From Thermoguttaceae bacterium (GTDB lineage Bacteria; Planctomycetota; Planctomycetia; Pirellulales; Thermoguttaceae), in assembly GCA_017407125.1 (NCBI GenBank), contig JAFQXE010000006.1, positions 1 through 64,000 on the forward strand: 64,000 nt of DNA, given 5' to 3'. The position numbers and the translations under genes were made by a program. Shown in pieces: positions 17,018 through 24,662 of this stretch. How positions within the stretch are numbered: the first letter of the stretch is position 1; each line of letters starts with the position of its first letter. The notes beneath the pieces are model-generated. The model was not told the origin of the DNA. It searched no databases and was given only the letters and a program-made list of their open reading frames with translations.

Positions 17018-18346
17018 TCAGACTTTTTCAAAAACCATCGCCGCGGCTCCGCCGTTGCGGTCAAACGTGAGCGTTAAGGCAAACGGTTTGTCGGACGCCG
17101 CCGGTACGCCATGGACGACCGGAATCGGGCATGCCGGGTCTGGCTGAGAGTAGTTTCTGGCGGGCGGAAGGACGCCGTTTTTCAGAGCAAGAACAGTGGC
17201 AACCATCTCAACAGCGGCGGAACCGCTGCCGGCGTATCCGATTCCACCCTTCAGGGCGACGACCGGGACGTTGGGCAGAATCTCCGCAATCGCCTGCGCT
17301 TCGAGAGCGTCTTCGTTAATCGTTCCCCAGCCGTTGGCGTTGACGTGCGATAAATCGTCTGGCTGGATTCCCGCGTTCTGCATGACCAGTTTGAGGCAGT
17401 TTTTAATCGCCTTGCCGGAGATTTTGTATTTGTGAGTTCCTTCTGTGCAGTTTGCCCAGGCGCGAATCTTTGCTAACGGTTCCGCGCCGCGTTTTTTAGC
17501 GCTGGACTCCGATTCGAGAACCAGACACCCCGCTGCTTCCGCCGCTGCCAGACCGTCTCGAGCTGCGTCAAAGGGACGACAGGCTCCTTCCGGATCCGCG
17601 GCATTGGACGTTCGGTCAATCCAGGCGTAACGCATCCAGTTGAAGTCGTCAATGAAATTGCCGACGCCGCCAACAACCATAGCGTCTGCCGCGTTGCGCT
17701 GAATGACGTGAATCGCCTCAATCGCCGCCGCCAAAGCGCCGGTGTCGCCCAAAACCTGCGTGTTGCTGGGACCTTGAAGGTCGTTGGCGATTCCTAAATG
17801 ACAGGCAGACATGTTCGGCAGATATTTAAGCATCCAGAGAGGAAACAGATTGTCCATGAAGGACGCTCCCCAGTATTTTTTCAGGCTGGCGGCTTTTGAC
17901 TCAACGGTTCCGTCGCTTTCAATCGCCATGCCTTTTAAACAGGCGTCGGCAATGTCACAGATAGGAGACATAATAAACGACGTCCCCAAATCAATCCCAA
18001 CTCTTTCTGGACCAAGCTGTTCAGACAGCTTTTTATCGGAAGCGCCTTGAGCTTGTTTGAGAGCTAACGCTCCCGCCGCCAAGCCGAGTTGAACGTCTCG
18101 GCTCATAATTTTTATATTTTTTCGAGGCTGAACAAACTCTTTAGCGGAGAAGTCTGCAATATACCCTGCCACCGGCGCTGGAACAAGGGAAGTTTGAGCG
18201 TCTGTAGAATTAGAATCGGCTACCTTTTCATAGGTGTGAATGCCAGAGCGCCCTTCCAGCAAATTGTTCCAGAAAACTTCTGAACCAATGCCAAGGCAGC
18301 AAACAGGAGCCGCTCCTGTAACAACGATAGATTCGTAATTGTTCAT
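17018..18346 (-). CDS. Beta-ketoacyl synthase-like protein lacking the catalytic triad
   Basis: 442 aa, full thiolase-fold length of KAS II/FabF. Matching E. coli FabF block by block: GPSISIATACTSG aligns with GPSNTQVLGDTGA, placing Asp201 at the nucleophile Cys. VNAHGTST becomes VNANGWGT (His to Asn338), and KSMTGHLLGAAG becomes LKGGIGYAGSGS (His to Tyr371). The C-terminal FGFGGTN is also altered (LTFDRNGGAA). The structural framework (DAMVVGG, CRPFDAARDG, AKKRGAE) is well kept, so decay is specific to the active site. Loss of the Cys recalls chain-length-factor subunits of type II polyketide synthases, but no partner ketosynthase is nearby. A GNAT-like gene lies 41 bp upstream in the same direction. 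Confidence 0.85.
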   Translation of the reverse strand: MNNYESIVVTGAAPVCCLGIGSEVFWNNLLEGRSGIHTYEKVADSNSTDAQTSLVPAPVAGYIADFSAKEFVQPRKNIKIMSRDVQLGLAAGALALKQAQGASDKKLSEQLGPERVGIDLGTSFIMSPICDIADACLKGMAIESDGTVESKAASLKKYWGASFMDNLFPLWMLKYLPNMSACHLGIANDLQGPSNTQVLGDTGALAAAIEAIHVIQRNAADAMVVGGVGNFIDDFNWMRYAWIDRTSNAADPEGACRPFDAARDGLAAAEAAGCLVLESESSAKKRGAEPLAKIRAWANCTEGTHKYKISGKAIKNCLKLVMQNAGIQPDDLSHVNANGWGTINEDALEAQAIAEILPNVPVVALKGGIGYAGSGSAAVEMVATVLALKNGVLPPARNYSQPDPACPIPVVHGVPAASDKPFALTLTFDRNGGAAAMVFEKV

Positions 18347-18387
18347 AACGGTAAAATTGTAAATGACTTATCGCTAACGATAACGAC

Positions 18388-19512
18388 TTAAATCTCGTAA
18401 ATTCGATAGGTTTTTGTTCTCAGCGCCCCGCCCTTTTCCAGCGATCCGCGAGACAAATGGTTGGATTCCAAAACCCAGGAGAATTCCGCTTCGTGAATCC
18501 CCCATTTTAATGCCAGGGGAACAAGACCGTTAAGCAAAACCAGCCCCAAACCGGAAAGTTGATATTCTGGTTCTACGTTTGTGCTGATAACGCGAATTGC
18601 TTTGATGGCAGATTTGTTTCTTAACAGATGGAACCAGCCAAAGGGGAACAGACGGCCATGAATCTTTTTGATTCTGGGGTTGTAGTCTGGAAGGCAAAGG
18701 TTAACGCCGACCACTTTACCGTCGATTTCCGCCGCCAATGCCAGTTCTGGAACGAGCAGGTGTTTAAGCCCTTCCGCTTCTTCTGCAACCTCTTCGTCTG
18801 AAAGCGGGACAAATCCCCACGTATTGGTAAGGGAACTGTTGTACAATCTCAAAAACGTATGGACGTCTTCGAGGAAATGCTGTTTGTCCATCGGTCTGAT
18901 GGTAACGTTGAGCCGTTCCTGAATGGCGTCTGAAATGCTCAGGTATTTGGCGCGGACGTCCTGAAGCATGCTGACGTCTCCCCAGAAAGCGTACAAATCT
19001 TGCACCTTCTCGAACTTATAGTTTTTGACGAGCTTTTCGTAGTAGGGAAGATTGTAGGTCATCATGAACATCGGACTGGAATTAAAGCCGTCAACGAGAA
19101 GACCAAGCTCGTAGTTGAGAGACGGATTGCACGGTCCGCGCATTTTGAACAAACCATTGCTTTTGAGCCAGTCGCGAGCGGTGTCGAAAAGCGCTTTGGA
19201 AACGTCCATGTCGTTAATGCATTCGAAATAGCCGAAAAAGCCAACGCCGTCGTTGTATCGCTTTAAGTGCCCATTATTGATAATAGCGGCAATTCGTCCA
19301 ACGGGTTCGCCGTCTTTATAGGCAATAAACGGCTGAACCTTGTTATGCAGACCAAAAGCGGACTTTTTGAATCCAAGAAGACCTTCCACGCTATCCAGCA
19401 AAGGGGGAATCCAATAAGAATTCCTTGAATAAATCTTTTCCGCAAGGACAAAAAATTCCTTTTTTTGCTTTGACGTAGTTACAGGTTGTACGGAAATGTT
19501 TGACATAATCAA
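18388..19512 (-). CDS. GNAT-fold acyltransferase-like protein
   Basis: 374 aa (ATG at 19512 or 19506). It resembles the roughly 375-aa GNAT-superfamily proteins found in Bacteroidetes and planctomycetes. A first half contains SYWIPPLLDSVEGLL and MRGPCNPSLNYELGLLVDGF. The second half holds the acetyl-CoA fold with AAEIDGKVVGVNLCLPDYN and a final strand-helix ending LKWGIHEAEFSWVLESNHLS. The substrate is unknown. It lies 41 bp upstream of the ketosynthase-like gene and is probably co-transcribed with it, which suggests an acyl-transfer or lipid-related function; this is inferred. Confidence 0.7.
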   Translation of the reverse strand: MIMSNISVQPVTTSKQKKEFFVLAEKIYSRNSYWIPPLLDSVEGLLGFKKSAFGLHNKVQPFIAYKDGEPVGRIAAIINNGHLKRYNDGVGFFGYFECINDMDVSKALFDTARDWLKSNGLFKMRGPCNPSLNYELGLLVDGFNSSPMFMMTYNLPYYEKLVKNYKFEKVQDLYAFWGDVSMLQDVRAKYLSISDAIQERLNVTIRPMDKQHFLEDVHTFLRLYNSSLTNTWGFVPLSDEEVAEEAEGLKHLLVPELALAAEIDGKVVGVNLCLPDYNPRIKKIHGRLFPFGWFHLLRNKSAIKAIRVISTNVEPEYQLSGLGLVLLNGLVPLALKWGIHEAEFSWVLESNHLSRGSLEKGGALRTKTYRIYEI

Positions 19513-19891
19513 CGTTTTTGGGTTGATGCTAATACAGCAACCATATTAAAGGAGCATGAAATCTCAGTATTATTATGCTGAGAGTTGCAATACGTATATA
19601 TTTGGGGTGTTCAACCTTTATCTTTGGGGTATTAATATAATATCCCCAAGGCGCATTATGGCGTCTCTATTTTATATTATCGGATTTTAAAGTTAGTTTT
19701 CTGAGTCTAAGTATATCGAATATCACGAATTTTTGCTAGATTATCTACCCTGCATTTTCGGATTATTTTAAACAAATAAAAAAATTTTTTAAAAAAAGGG
19801 GGCTTCCCCCTTGAAAAGATTTTAAGATTCGCTAAAATACAACCATGTTTTGAAGGAAATCGAAACCGATTTTTTTCAAAAATTAAACCAA
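19513..19891. other. AT-rich intergenic region with small hairpins
   Basis: No gene. It holds a hairpin CTCAG...CTGAG (near 19564-19583), GGGGTATTA with TAATATCCCC (near 19636-19657) and a GC-rich hairpin GGGGG-CTT-CCCCC (about 19799-19811) preceded by A/T runs. Read on the minus strand the last would look like a terminator, though no minus-strand gene precedes it. It also touches the -35 box of the tRNA-Gly promoter. Confidence 0.5.
19811..19838 (+). promoter_or_regulatory. Promoter of tRNA-Gly
   Basis: TTGAAA (19811-19816), 16-bp spacer, TAAAAT (19833-19838). The spacing and -10 box match those of the tRNA-Phe promoter. Confidence 0.6.
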
Positions 19892-19964
19892 GCGGGTGTA
19901 GCTCAGTTGGTAGAGCACAACGTTGCCAACGTTGTTGTCGTGGGTTCAAGCCTCATCACCCGCT
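19892..19964 (+). tRNA. tRNA-Gly (GCC)
   Basis: Acceptor GCGGGTG with CACCCGC, D arm GCTC...GAGC, anticodon stem CAACG/CGTTG with loop TTGCCAA (anticodon GCC), T arm with loop TTCAAGC, discriminator T. CCA is not encoded. Confidence 0.95.
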
Positions 19965-19969
19965 CTTTT

Positions 19970-20005
19970 AGAACGGTAAACTTTAGCGTTTACCGTTCTT
20001 TTTTT
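19970..20005 (+). terminator. Terminator after tRNA-Gly
   Basis: A 12-bp perfect stem (AGAACGGTAAAC at 19970-19981, GTTTACCGTTCT at 19988-19999), 6-nt loop, T-run to 20005. Confidence 0.9.
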
Positions 20006-20038
20006 ATAGGAAAAATGAAGTTTGTACACTCTTCCCCC

Positions 20039-20067
20039 TTGTTTTTAACTCCTGAATATATTATATT
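20039..20067 (+). promoter_or_regulatory. Promoter upstream of the UbiA-like gene
   Basis: TTGTTT (20039-20044), 17-bp spacer, TATATT (20062-20067); the ATG is at 20147. Confidence 0.45.
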
Positions 20068-20146
20068 AGGGTTGTGAATTGTGGGAAACGCAAGCGAGGT
20101 ATAAATTCTTCTCGCTGCCGACATCGTACTAAGACCATCCCCAGAC

Positions 20147-21139
20147 ATGAGAGCTTTTTTCCGACTGGTTCGATTTCCTGCTGTTTTTACAGTCCTCGCG
20201 GATTGCGCAATGGGGTTTCTGTTTTCCTGCAGGACTCCGGGAGAAAAGGAATGGATTGCCTTTGCGCTGATTTGCGCTGCTTCCGTTTGCCTGTACTGGT
20301 TTGGAATGGCGTTTAACGACATCGTAGACGCTCAGCGAGATTCGTTTCACCCGGTTCGCTGTATGCGTCCAATTCCTTCCGGTCAGATTAGCGTTGCAGG
20401 GGCAAAGCGAATTGCTTTTATCCTGCTGATGACGGGTATAATCCTCGGGATCGCATTGGCTTGGCGCTTTTCGGCTAAATTGACCATCGCAGCTCTGGCA
20501 GGATTGATAAGTTCAATAATCCTGTACGATTACGCCTTTAAGTCTCGCTGGTTTGCGCCGCTGATAATGGGATTGTGCCGAGCGTTCAACATCCTGTTTG
20601 CCATGAGCGTTTTTTACAATCCGGAAACGGTCAGCGGATCAGCGATGGCTTTGGTTTTAACCGCCTACTGCGTTTATATCACCGGAGTAACGGGGTTTGC
20701 CCGATATGAAAATATCGATGAAGAGAATGGCTGGCAGTCGGAAGAAGAATCGGAATCCGACGAGCGAGTCGCCCCTCAAGCTCCCTGGACGCCTGTCGCG
20801 TGGCTTTCCGCATTGGTAATCGGATTGGGCGTACTGGCCCTTATGCCGTTGGCGGACGCGATTCCCGCGGAGAATCAGTATCCGCTTTTTGCACAGGATC
20901 CGATTCGCTGGCGAATGTTAATTGGCGTTTTGAGCTTGATGCTCGGTTTCCGCGCCCTGCAAACGCTGCTGTTGAATAATCCCCGGACGATCGGTCCGAT
21001 TGTCGGCTATTGCCTGATGACTTTAATTGTTTTAGACGCCGTTGTCGTTTGTCTTGTACATAATCCGACAGCGTCAATTTGTATTGTCGGTTTGTTAATA
21101 CCGGCAATTGTATTAAATCGAATTACCTATATTACGTAA
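20147..21139 (+). CDS. UbiA-family prenyltransferase
   Basis: 330 aa, polytopic membrane protein with about eight hydrophobic segments. The first Asp-rich motif NDIVDAQRD (about 59-67) binds the prenyl diphosphate through Mg2+. The second site, normally DxxxD, is reduced to YDYAFKSRW (about 125-133). A loop near residues 190-210 is very acidic. Enzymes of this family attach isoprenoid chains to aromatic or sugar-like acceptors. Without quinone genes alongside, the acceptor cannot be told; EboC-like members are another possibility. cdsA follows 44 bp downstream, so a lipid-related role is plausible. Confidence 0.8.
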   Translation: MRAFFRLVRFPAVFTVLADCAMGFLFSCRTPGEKEWIAFALICAASVCLYWFGMAFNDIVDAQRDSFHPVRCMRPIPSGQISVAGAKRIAFILLMTGIILGIALAWRFSAKLTIAALAGLISSIILYDYAFKSRWFAPLIMGLCRAFNILFAMSVFYNPETVSGSAMALVLTAYCVYITGVTGFARYENIDEENGWQSEEESESDERVAPQAPWTPVAWLSALVIGLGVLALMPLADAIPAENQYPLFAQDPIRWRMLIGVLSLMLGFRALQTLLLNNPRTIGPIVGYCLMTLIVLDAVVVCLVHNPTASICIVGLLIPAIVLNRITYIT

Positions 21140-21183
21140 ACTCAACGATGATTCTCCATTGTTGGTTTCATCCTTAAAGTATC

Positions 21184-22137
21184 GTGTTGCGTTGGAGATT
21201 CCTGCTGGGAACCATTATTATCGGCCTGGTTTGTTTTCTGGGCTGGTTTGACTGGTATTTCGAAAAGCAGTTTGATATTGCTGGCATAGCTCTGTTTCCG
21301 CTGTTGATAGGGTTGCTTATTCCATCGTGCGGAGAACTGATAACGCTGTCGCGTCTGGCGGGAGCGCGTCCCCAGCGTCTTCTGGTTTACATGTGTACTT
21401 TTCTTATCGTAACGATGAGTTGGCTTGCGCCGATAGCGTCCGGCTGGGCGGAAAGAGCGTTGAGTCAGGTCAGTCGTCCGCGAATGGAATTTTTAATGCA
21501 CGCCACCTGTGGATCGTGGGCGTTTGCAGCGTTGGGGATTTCCTTGATACTGGTGTTTATGACAGAAATCTACCGATTCAAGCGTCCTGGCGACTCCCTG
21601 ATTCACGTTGCTGCGACGATGTTTACGATAGTTTATTTAGGGGTTTTGTCGGTATTTTTGATTCAGATTCGACTTGTTGGCGGCATCGGATATTTGGTAA
21701 CGTTTTTATTGACGGTTAAAATGGGCGACACCGGCGCGTATACCATCGGCCGTTTGTTTGGTCGAACGAAAATGGCGCCAGCGCTCAGCCCCGGCAAAAC
21801 AATCGAAGGCGCAGTTGGAGCGCTGTTTTTCTCCTGCTTTACGTCCTGGCTGATGTTCTGTCAGATTCTGCCAGCATGTTCAACTACATTCCGATCTCAC
21901 GGGGTTCAGGGGCTTTCAGCTGGAATTCCGTTTGATTGGCTGATTTTTGGAATGTTGATTGGATTTATCGGCATGATGGGCGACTTGGCGGAATCCATGC
22001 TCAAGCGCGACGCTCAACAAAAAGACTCCAGCCGATGGATGCCGGGCTTTGGCGGTATTTTGGATATTATGGACTCCATCCTCCTCGCCGCTCCGGTAGC
22101 CTACGCGCTGTGGGCGTTTGGAATTGTCGTGCCGTAA
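21184..22137 (+). CDS. cdsA: Phosphatidate cytidylyltransferase (CDP-diacylglycerol synthase)
   Basis: 317 aa from a GTG start. CdsA makes CDP-diacylglycerol from phosphatidate and CTP at the inner membrane, the branch point of phospholipid synthesis. The signature is unmistakable: LSPGKTIEGAVGALFF (about 196-211) and, near the C-terminus, GDLAESMLKRDAQQKDSS then PGFGGILDIMDS. The usual PGHGG His is Phe here. About seven to eight membrane helices are visible. It follows the UbiA-like gene and precedes proA, from which it is separated by a 40-bp heptad repeat. Confidence 0.93.
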   Translation: MLRWRFLLGTIIIGLVCFLGWFDWYFEKQFDIAGIALFPLLIGLLIPSCGELITLSRLAGARPQRLLVYMCTFLIVTMSWLAPIASGWAERALSQVSRPRMEFLMHATCGSWAFAALGISLILVFMTEIYRFKRPGDSLIHVAATMFTIVYLGVLSVFLIQIRLVGGIGYLVTFLLTVKMGDTGAYTIGRLFGRTKMAPALSPGKTIEGAVGALFFSCFTSWLMFCQILPACSTTFRSHGVQGLSAGIPFDWLIFGMLIGFIGMMGDLAESMLKRDAQQKDSSRWMPGFGGILDIMDSILLAAPVAYALWAFGIVVP

Positions 22138-22140
22138 AAA

Positions 22141-22180
22141 TAATTCGGAATTAGGAATGCGAAATTAGGAATTGTAATTC
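22141..22180. repeat. Heptad repeat H4
   Basis: Four 7-mers (GGAATTA, GGAATGC, GAAATTA, GGAATTG) flanked by TAATTC and its near copy GTAATTC, filling the cdsA-proA gap. Confidence 0.65.
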
Positions 22181-22182
22181 AC

Positions 22183-23442
22183 ATGAACGAACTTGAACAA
22201 TATTGTTTATCGGTAGCTCAGGCGGCGCGGGAAGCGTCGCGAAAGATGGCGTTGGTTTCCGGAACACAAAAGACGCAGTGGCTTAAAGCGTCCGCCGCCC
22301 GGCTCAGAGCGGAAACGGAAACGCTCTTGGCGGCAAACAAACTCGACCTGGACGCCGCGCCCGGTTACGGTCTGACGTCTGCGATGATCGACCGCTTGAC
22401 GCTTACTCCACAGCGAATCGAAGGCATTGCTGTCGCGCTGGAAGAAGTGGCGGCTCTGCCCAATCCCGTGGGGGGAATCATTCATTCCACGATTCGCCCG
22501 AACGGGATTGAAGTCCAAAAAGTCCGCGTTCCGCTGGGCGTGATATTTTTCATTTACGAGTCCCGTCCAAACGTAACCGCAGACGCTGCCGCCTTGTGCG
22601 TCAAGTCCGGCAACGCCGTTATTCTTCGCGGCGGAAAAGAGGCGATTCATTCTTCCCAAGCGATTGTCAACCTGCTTTGCGAAGAGGCGATTAAAGCCGG
22701 CTTGCCGGAAAACGCGATTCAGTTTGTCAACACGATTGACCGCGACGCAGTCGGGTATTTCCTCAAGCTCAATCAGTACATCGACGTCTGCATTCCTCGC
22801 GGGGGCGAAAGCCTGATTCGACGCGTTACCGCCGACGCCACCATGCCGGTTATCAAGCACTTCAACGGGAACTGTCACGTTTATATTGACCAGTCTGCTC
22901 CGGAAGATATGGCTGTCAAGATCCTGCTCAACGCCAAAACGCAGCGCATGGGCGTCTGCAATGCGGCGGAATCGCTGGTCGTTCATCGCGGCTGCGCCGA
23001 ACGCCTTCTGCCGGTTCTGGCAAAAGCTCTGCAAGACAAAGGCGTCGAAATTCACGGCGACGAGACAACCGTCAAGCTGTGTCAAAACATCGTTCCCGCG
23101 ACGGAAGAAGATTATAAAACCGAATACCTGGGGCCGAAAATTTCCTGTATCGTCGTCGACAGCATTGAAGACGCGATTGAACACATCAACAAGTACAGCT
23201 CCGGTCATACCGAGGCGATTGTAACGCAAGACCTCAACGCCGCGCGACTGTTTACTCAGGCGATTGATTCCTCTGCCGTCATGGTCAACGCGTCGACCCG
23301 CTTTAACGACGGCGGCGAGTTCGGCTTGGGCGCTGAAATCGGCATCAGCACCGACAAACTTCACGCTCGCGGCCCCTGCGGCCCGGAAGAACTGACGACA
23401 TATAAATACGTGGTTTATGGCAATGGTCAGGTGAGGGAGTAG
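22183..23442 (+). CDS. proA: Gamma-glutamyl phosphate reductase (proline synthesis)
   Basis: 419 aa, standard length. ProA reduces gamma-glutamyl phosphate with NADPH to glutamate semialdehyde, the second step of proline synthesis. Visible family blocks: [19 protein letters not shown], the NADPH-binding [20 protein letters not shown], the catalytic Cys in [10 protein letters not shown] and the C-terminal [19 protein letters not shown] followed by HARGP. All look functional. proB is not adjacent. The ATG follows heptad repeat H4 by two bases and has no Shine-Dalgarno site. Confidence 0.97.
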   Translation: MNELEQYCLSVAQAAREASRKMALVSGTQKTQWLKASAARLRAETETLLAANKLDLDAAPGYGLTSAMIDRLTLTPQRIEGIAVALEEVAALPNPVGGIIHSTIRPNGIEVQKVRVPLGVIFFIYESRPNVTADAAALCVKSGNAVILRGGKEAIHSSQAIVNLLCEEAIKAGLPENAIQFVNTIDRDAVGYFLKLNQYIDVCIPRGGESLIRRVTADATMPVIKHFNGNCHVYIDQSAPEDMAVKILLNAKTQRMGVCNAAESLVVHRGCAERLLPVLAKALQDKGVEIHGDETTVKLCQNIVPATEEDYKTEYLGPKISCIVVDSIEDAIEHINKYSSGHTEAIVTQDLNAARLFTQAIDSSAVMVNASTRFNDGGEFGLGAEIGISTDKLHARGPCGPEELTTYKYVVYGNGQVRE

Positions 23443-23474
23443 TTAGGAATTAGGAGTGAGGAGTGAGGAGTTGA
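23441..23474. repeat. Heptad repeat H5 (single arm)
   Basis: Tandem 7-mers GGAATTA, GGAGTGA, GGAGTGA, GGAGTTG. The proA stop codon (23440-23442) abuts it. No complementary arm follows. Confidence 0.65.
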
Positions 23475-23514
23475 TGCAAGCGTTTCAAAAAATTAATCTT
23501 TGAAACTCATAGAT

Positions 23515-24435
23515 ATGGACAAGCAAGACAATCCTGTCGAATCACCCGACGCTCGCGCGCCGTACGACGTTATTCGTCCGCACGAGTTGACAAACTACGC
23601 CCTGATGGAGCTCAAGACGCTTTTGGAAAAGGCGGCTTTTGAGCTGGGGCGGGATTGGAGTCAGCGGCTGCGGGACAGAATCGTTGTGTCCGTTGACCGC
23701 GTCGCGGCTCGACACTGGAAAGACGTCCGCGCCTGGATTGCTCCGTCGGAACCGCCGCAAAAACAAACCTGGTTCCCGCTCTCGTTTCAGTCGGACGCGC
23801 TGGGGGCGCAGGACGCGATTGTTTTCCCCGCCGCGATGCTGTCGAACATGTTTGACCGGTTAACCGGCGGTCAGGCGGAGCCGACCGTTGACGGCGCTCT
23901 TTCCACGCCGCTGACGGCTCTGGAACAGAGGCTGCTGAACCGCATTGCCGAGTCGTTTTCCGCTCAATGGCAAAAGTCGTGGGAGAAGTTTCTGCCGTTA
24001 AACATTCAGTCTGTTACATCCTTTAAGCCGTTTAATTTAGAGGACGGCGACCCCTGCGCGATCTGCGAGTTTGTCGTCCGATGGTCTCAGACGAGCTTGT
24101 CGTTTTATCTGATTCTGCCGTATTACGCGGTCGCCGACTTGGACCGTCGGTTGGACAGGAGCCGTCTGGACTGGCTCAACGACTTTTCCGACCCCTCGCC
24201 GACGGTTCCTGCTGGGGTGCGTAAATCGAAAATTCGCCTGAGCGTTTTAATGGCGCGTTCGTCCATTACAGTTGAAGACCTGCTCCAGCTTTCCCCGGGC
24301 GACATCATCGCCACAGACCAAAGCGCCGATTCGCCGATTGAAGTCTATATTCAAGACAAACTCAAGTTCCTCGCCGCCCCCGGTCAGCTCCACGGTCAAA
24401 AGGCGATAGAAATTCTGGCGTCGCCGGAGGAGTAA
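23515..24435 (+). CDS. FliM-like flagellar motor switch protein
   Basis: 306 aa from the ATG at 23515; a TTG at 23500 would add five residues, and no ribosome site separates the two. The N-terminal part aligns loosely with the FliM middle domain. The last 75 residues are a SpoA/FliN-type domain: LSVLMARSSITVEDLLQLSP, GDIIATDQ and QLHGQKAIEI near the end. FliM forms the cytoplasmic C ring and binds CheY-P. The usual N-terminal CheY-binding sequence is not obvious, and no other flagellar gene is in the window, so a FliM paralogue of other use is possible. A strong terminator follows. Confidence 0.75.
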   Translation: MDKQDNPVESPDARAPYDVIRPHELTNYALMELKTLLEKAAFELGRDWSQRLRDRIVVSVDRVAARHWKDVRAWIAPSEPPQKQTWFPLSFQSDALGAQDAIVFPAAMLSNMFDRLTGGQAEPTVDGALSTPLTALEQRLLNRIAESFSAQWQKSWEKFLPLNIQSVTSFKPFNLEDGDPCAICEFVVRWSQTSLSFYLILPYYAVADLDRRLDRSRLDWLNDFSDPSPTVPAGVRKSKIRLSVLMARSSITVEDLLQLSPGDIIATDQSADSPIEVYIQDKLKFLAAPGQLHGQKAIEILASPEE

Positions 24436-24451
24436 AAAGAGACTGTATAAA

Positions 24452-24616
24452 GTGTGACATTTCGGAGTGCGAGAGTGAAGCGTTAGCGGAACTCTCGCTT
24501 TTTTTGTAAATAGAATCGCTCTAACCGTCAAGCGCAGCTTGATACAGAAAAATTAATCCTCTTCTTGACGGCAAGCCGTCAAGTACGAAAGCGGGAGCTT
24601 TGCTCCCGCACTCCGA
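24452..24616. repeat. 165-bp direct repeat, left copy
   Basis: Nearly identical (163 of 165 positions by eye) to 27899-28063 and in the same orientation; the pair brackets the Sel1 gene. It contains a terminator hairpin (24469-24505), CTTGACGG-CAAG-CCGTCAAG and GCGGGAGC-TTT-GCTCCCGC palindromes. Confidence 0.95.
24469..24505 (+). terminator. Terminator after the FliM-like gene
   Basis: Stem GCGAGAGT (24469-24476) with ACTCTCGC (24491-24498), then seven T (24499-24505). It lies inside the left 165-bp repeat; the same structure recurs at 27916-27952. Confidence 0.8.
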
Positions 24617-24662
24617 AACGAAGCGCCCATCTTACCCGTTTGCGTGAGTTCAAAGTCTCTTA

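Noticed and set aside
19707..19949. 80-codon minus-strand frame over tRNA-Gly
   Set aside because: Complement of the tRNA and its promoter region.
22207..23364. 385-codon minus-strand frame inside proA
   Set aside because: Complement of a clear proA gene; no recognisable motif.
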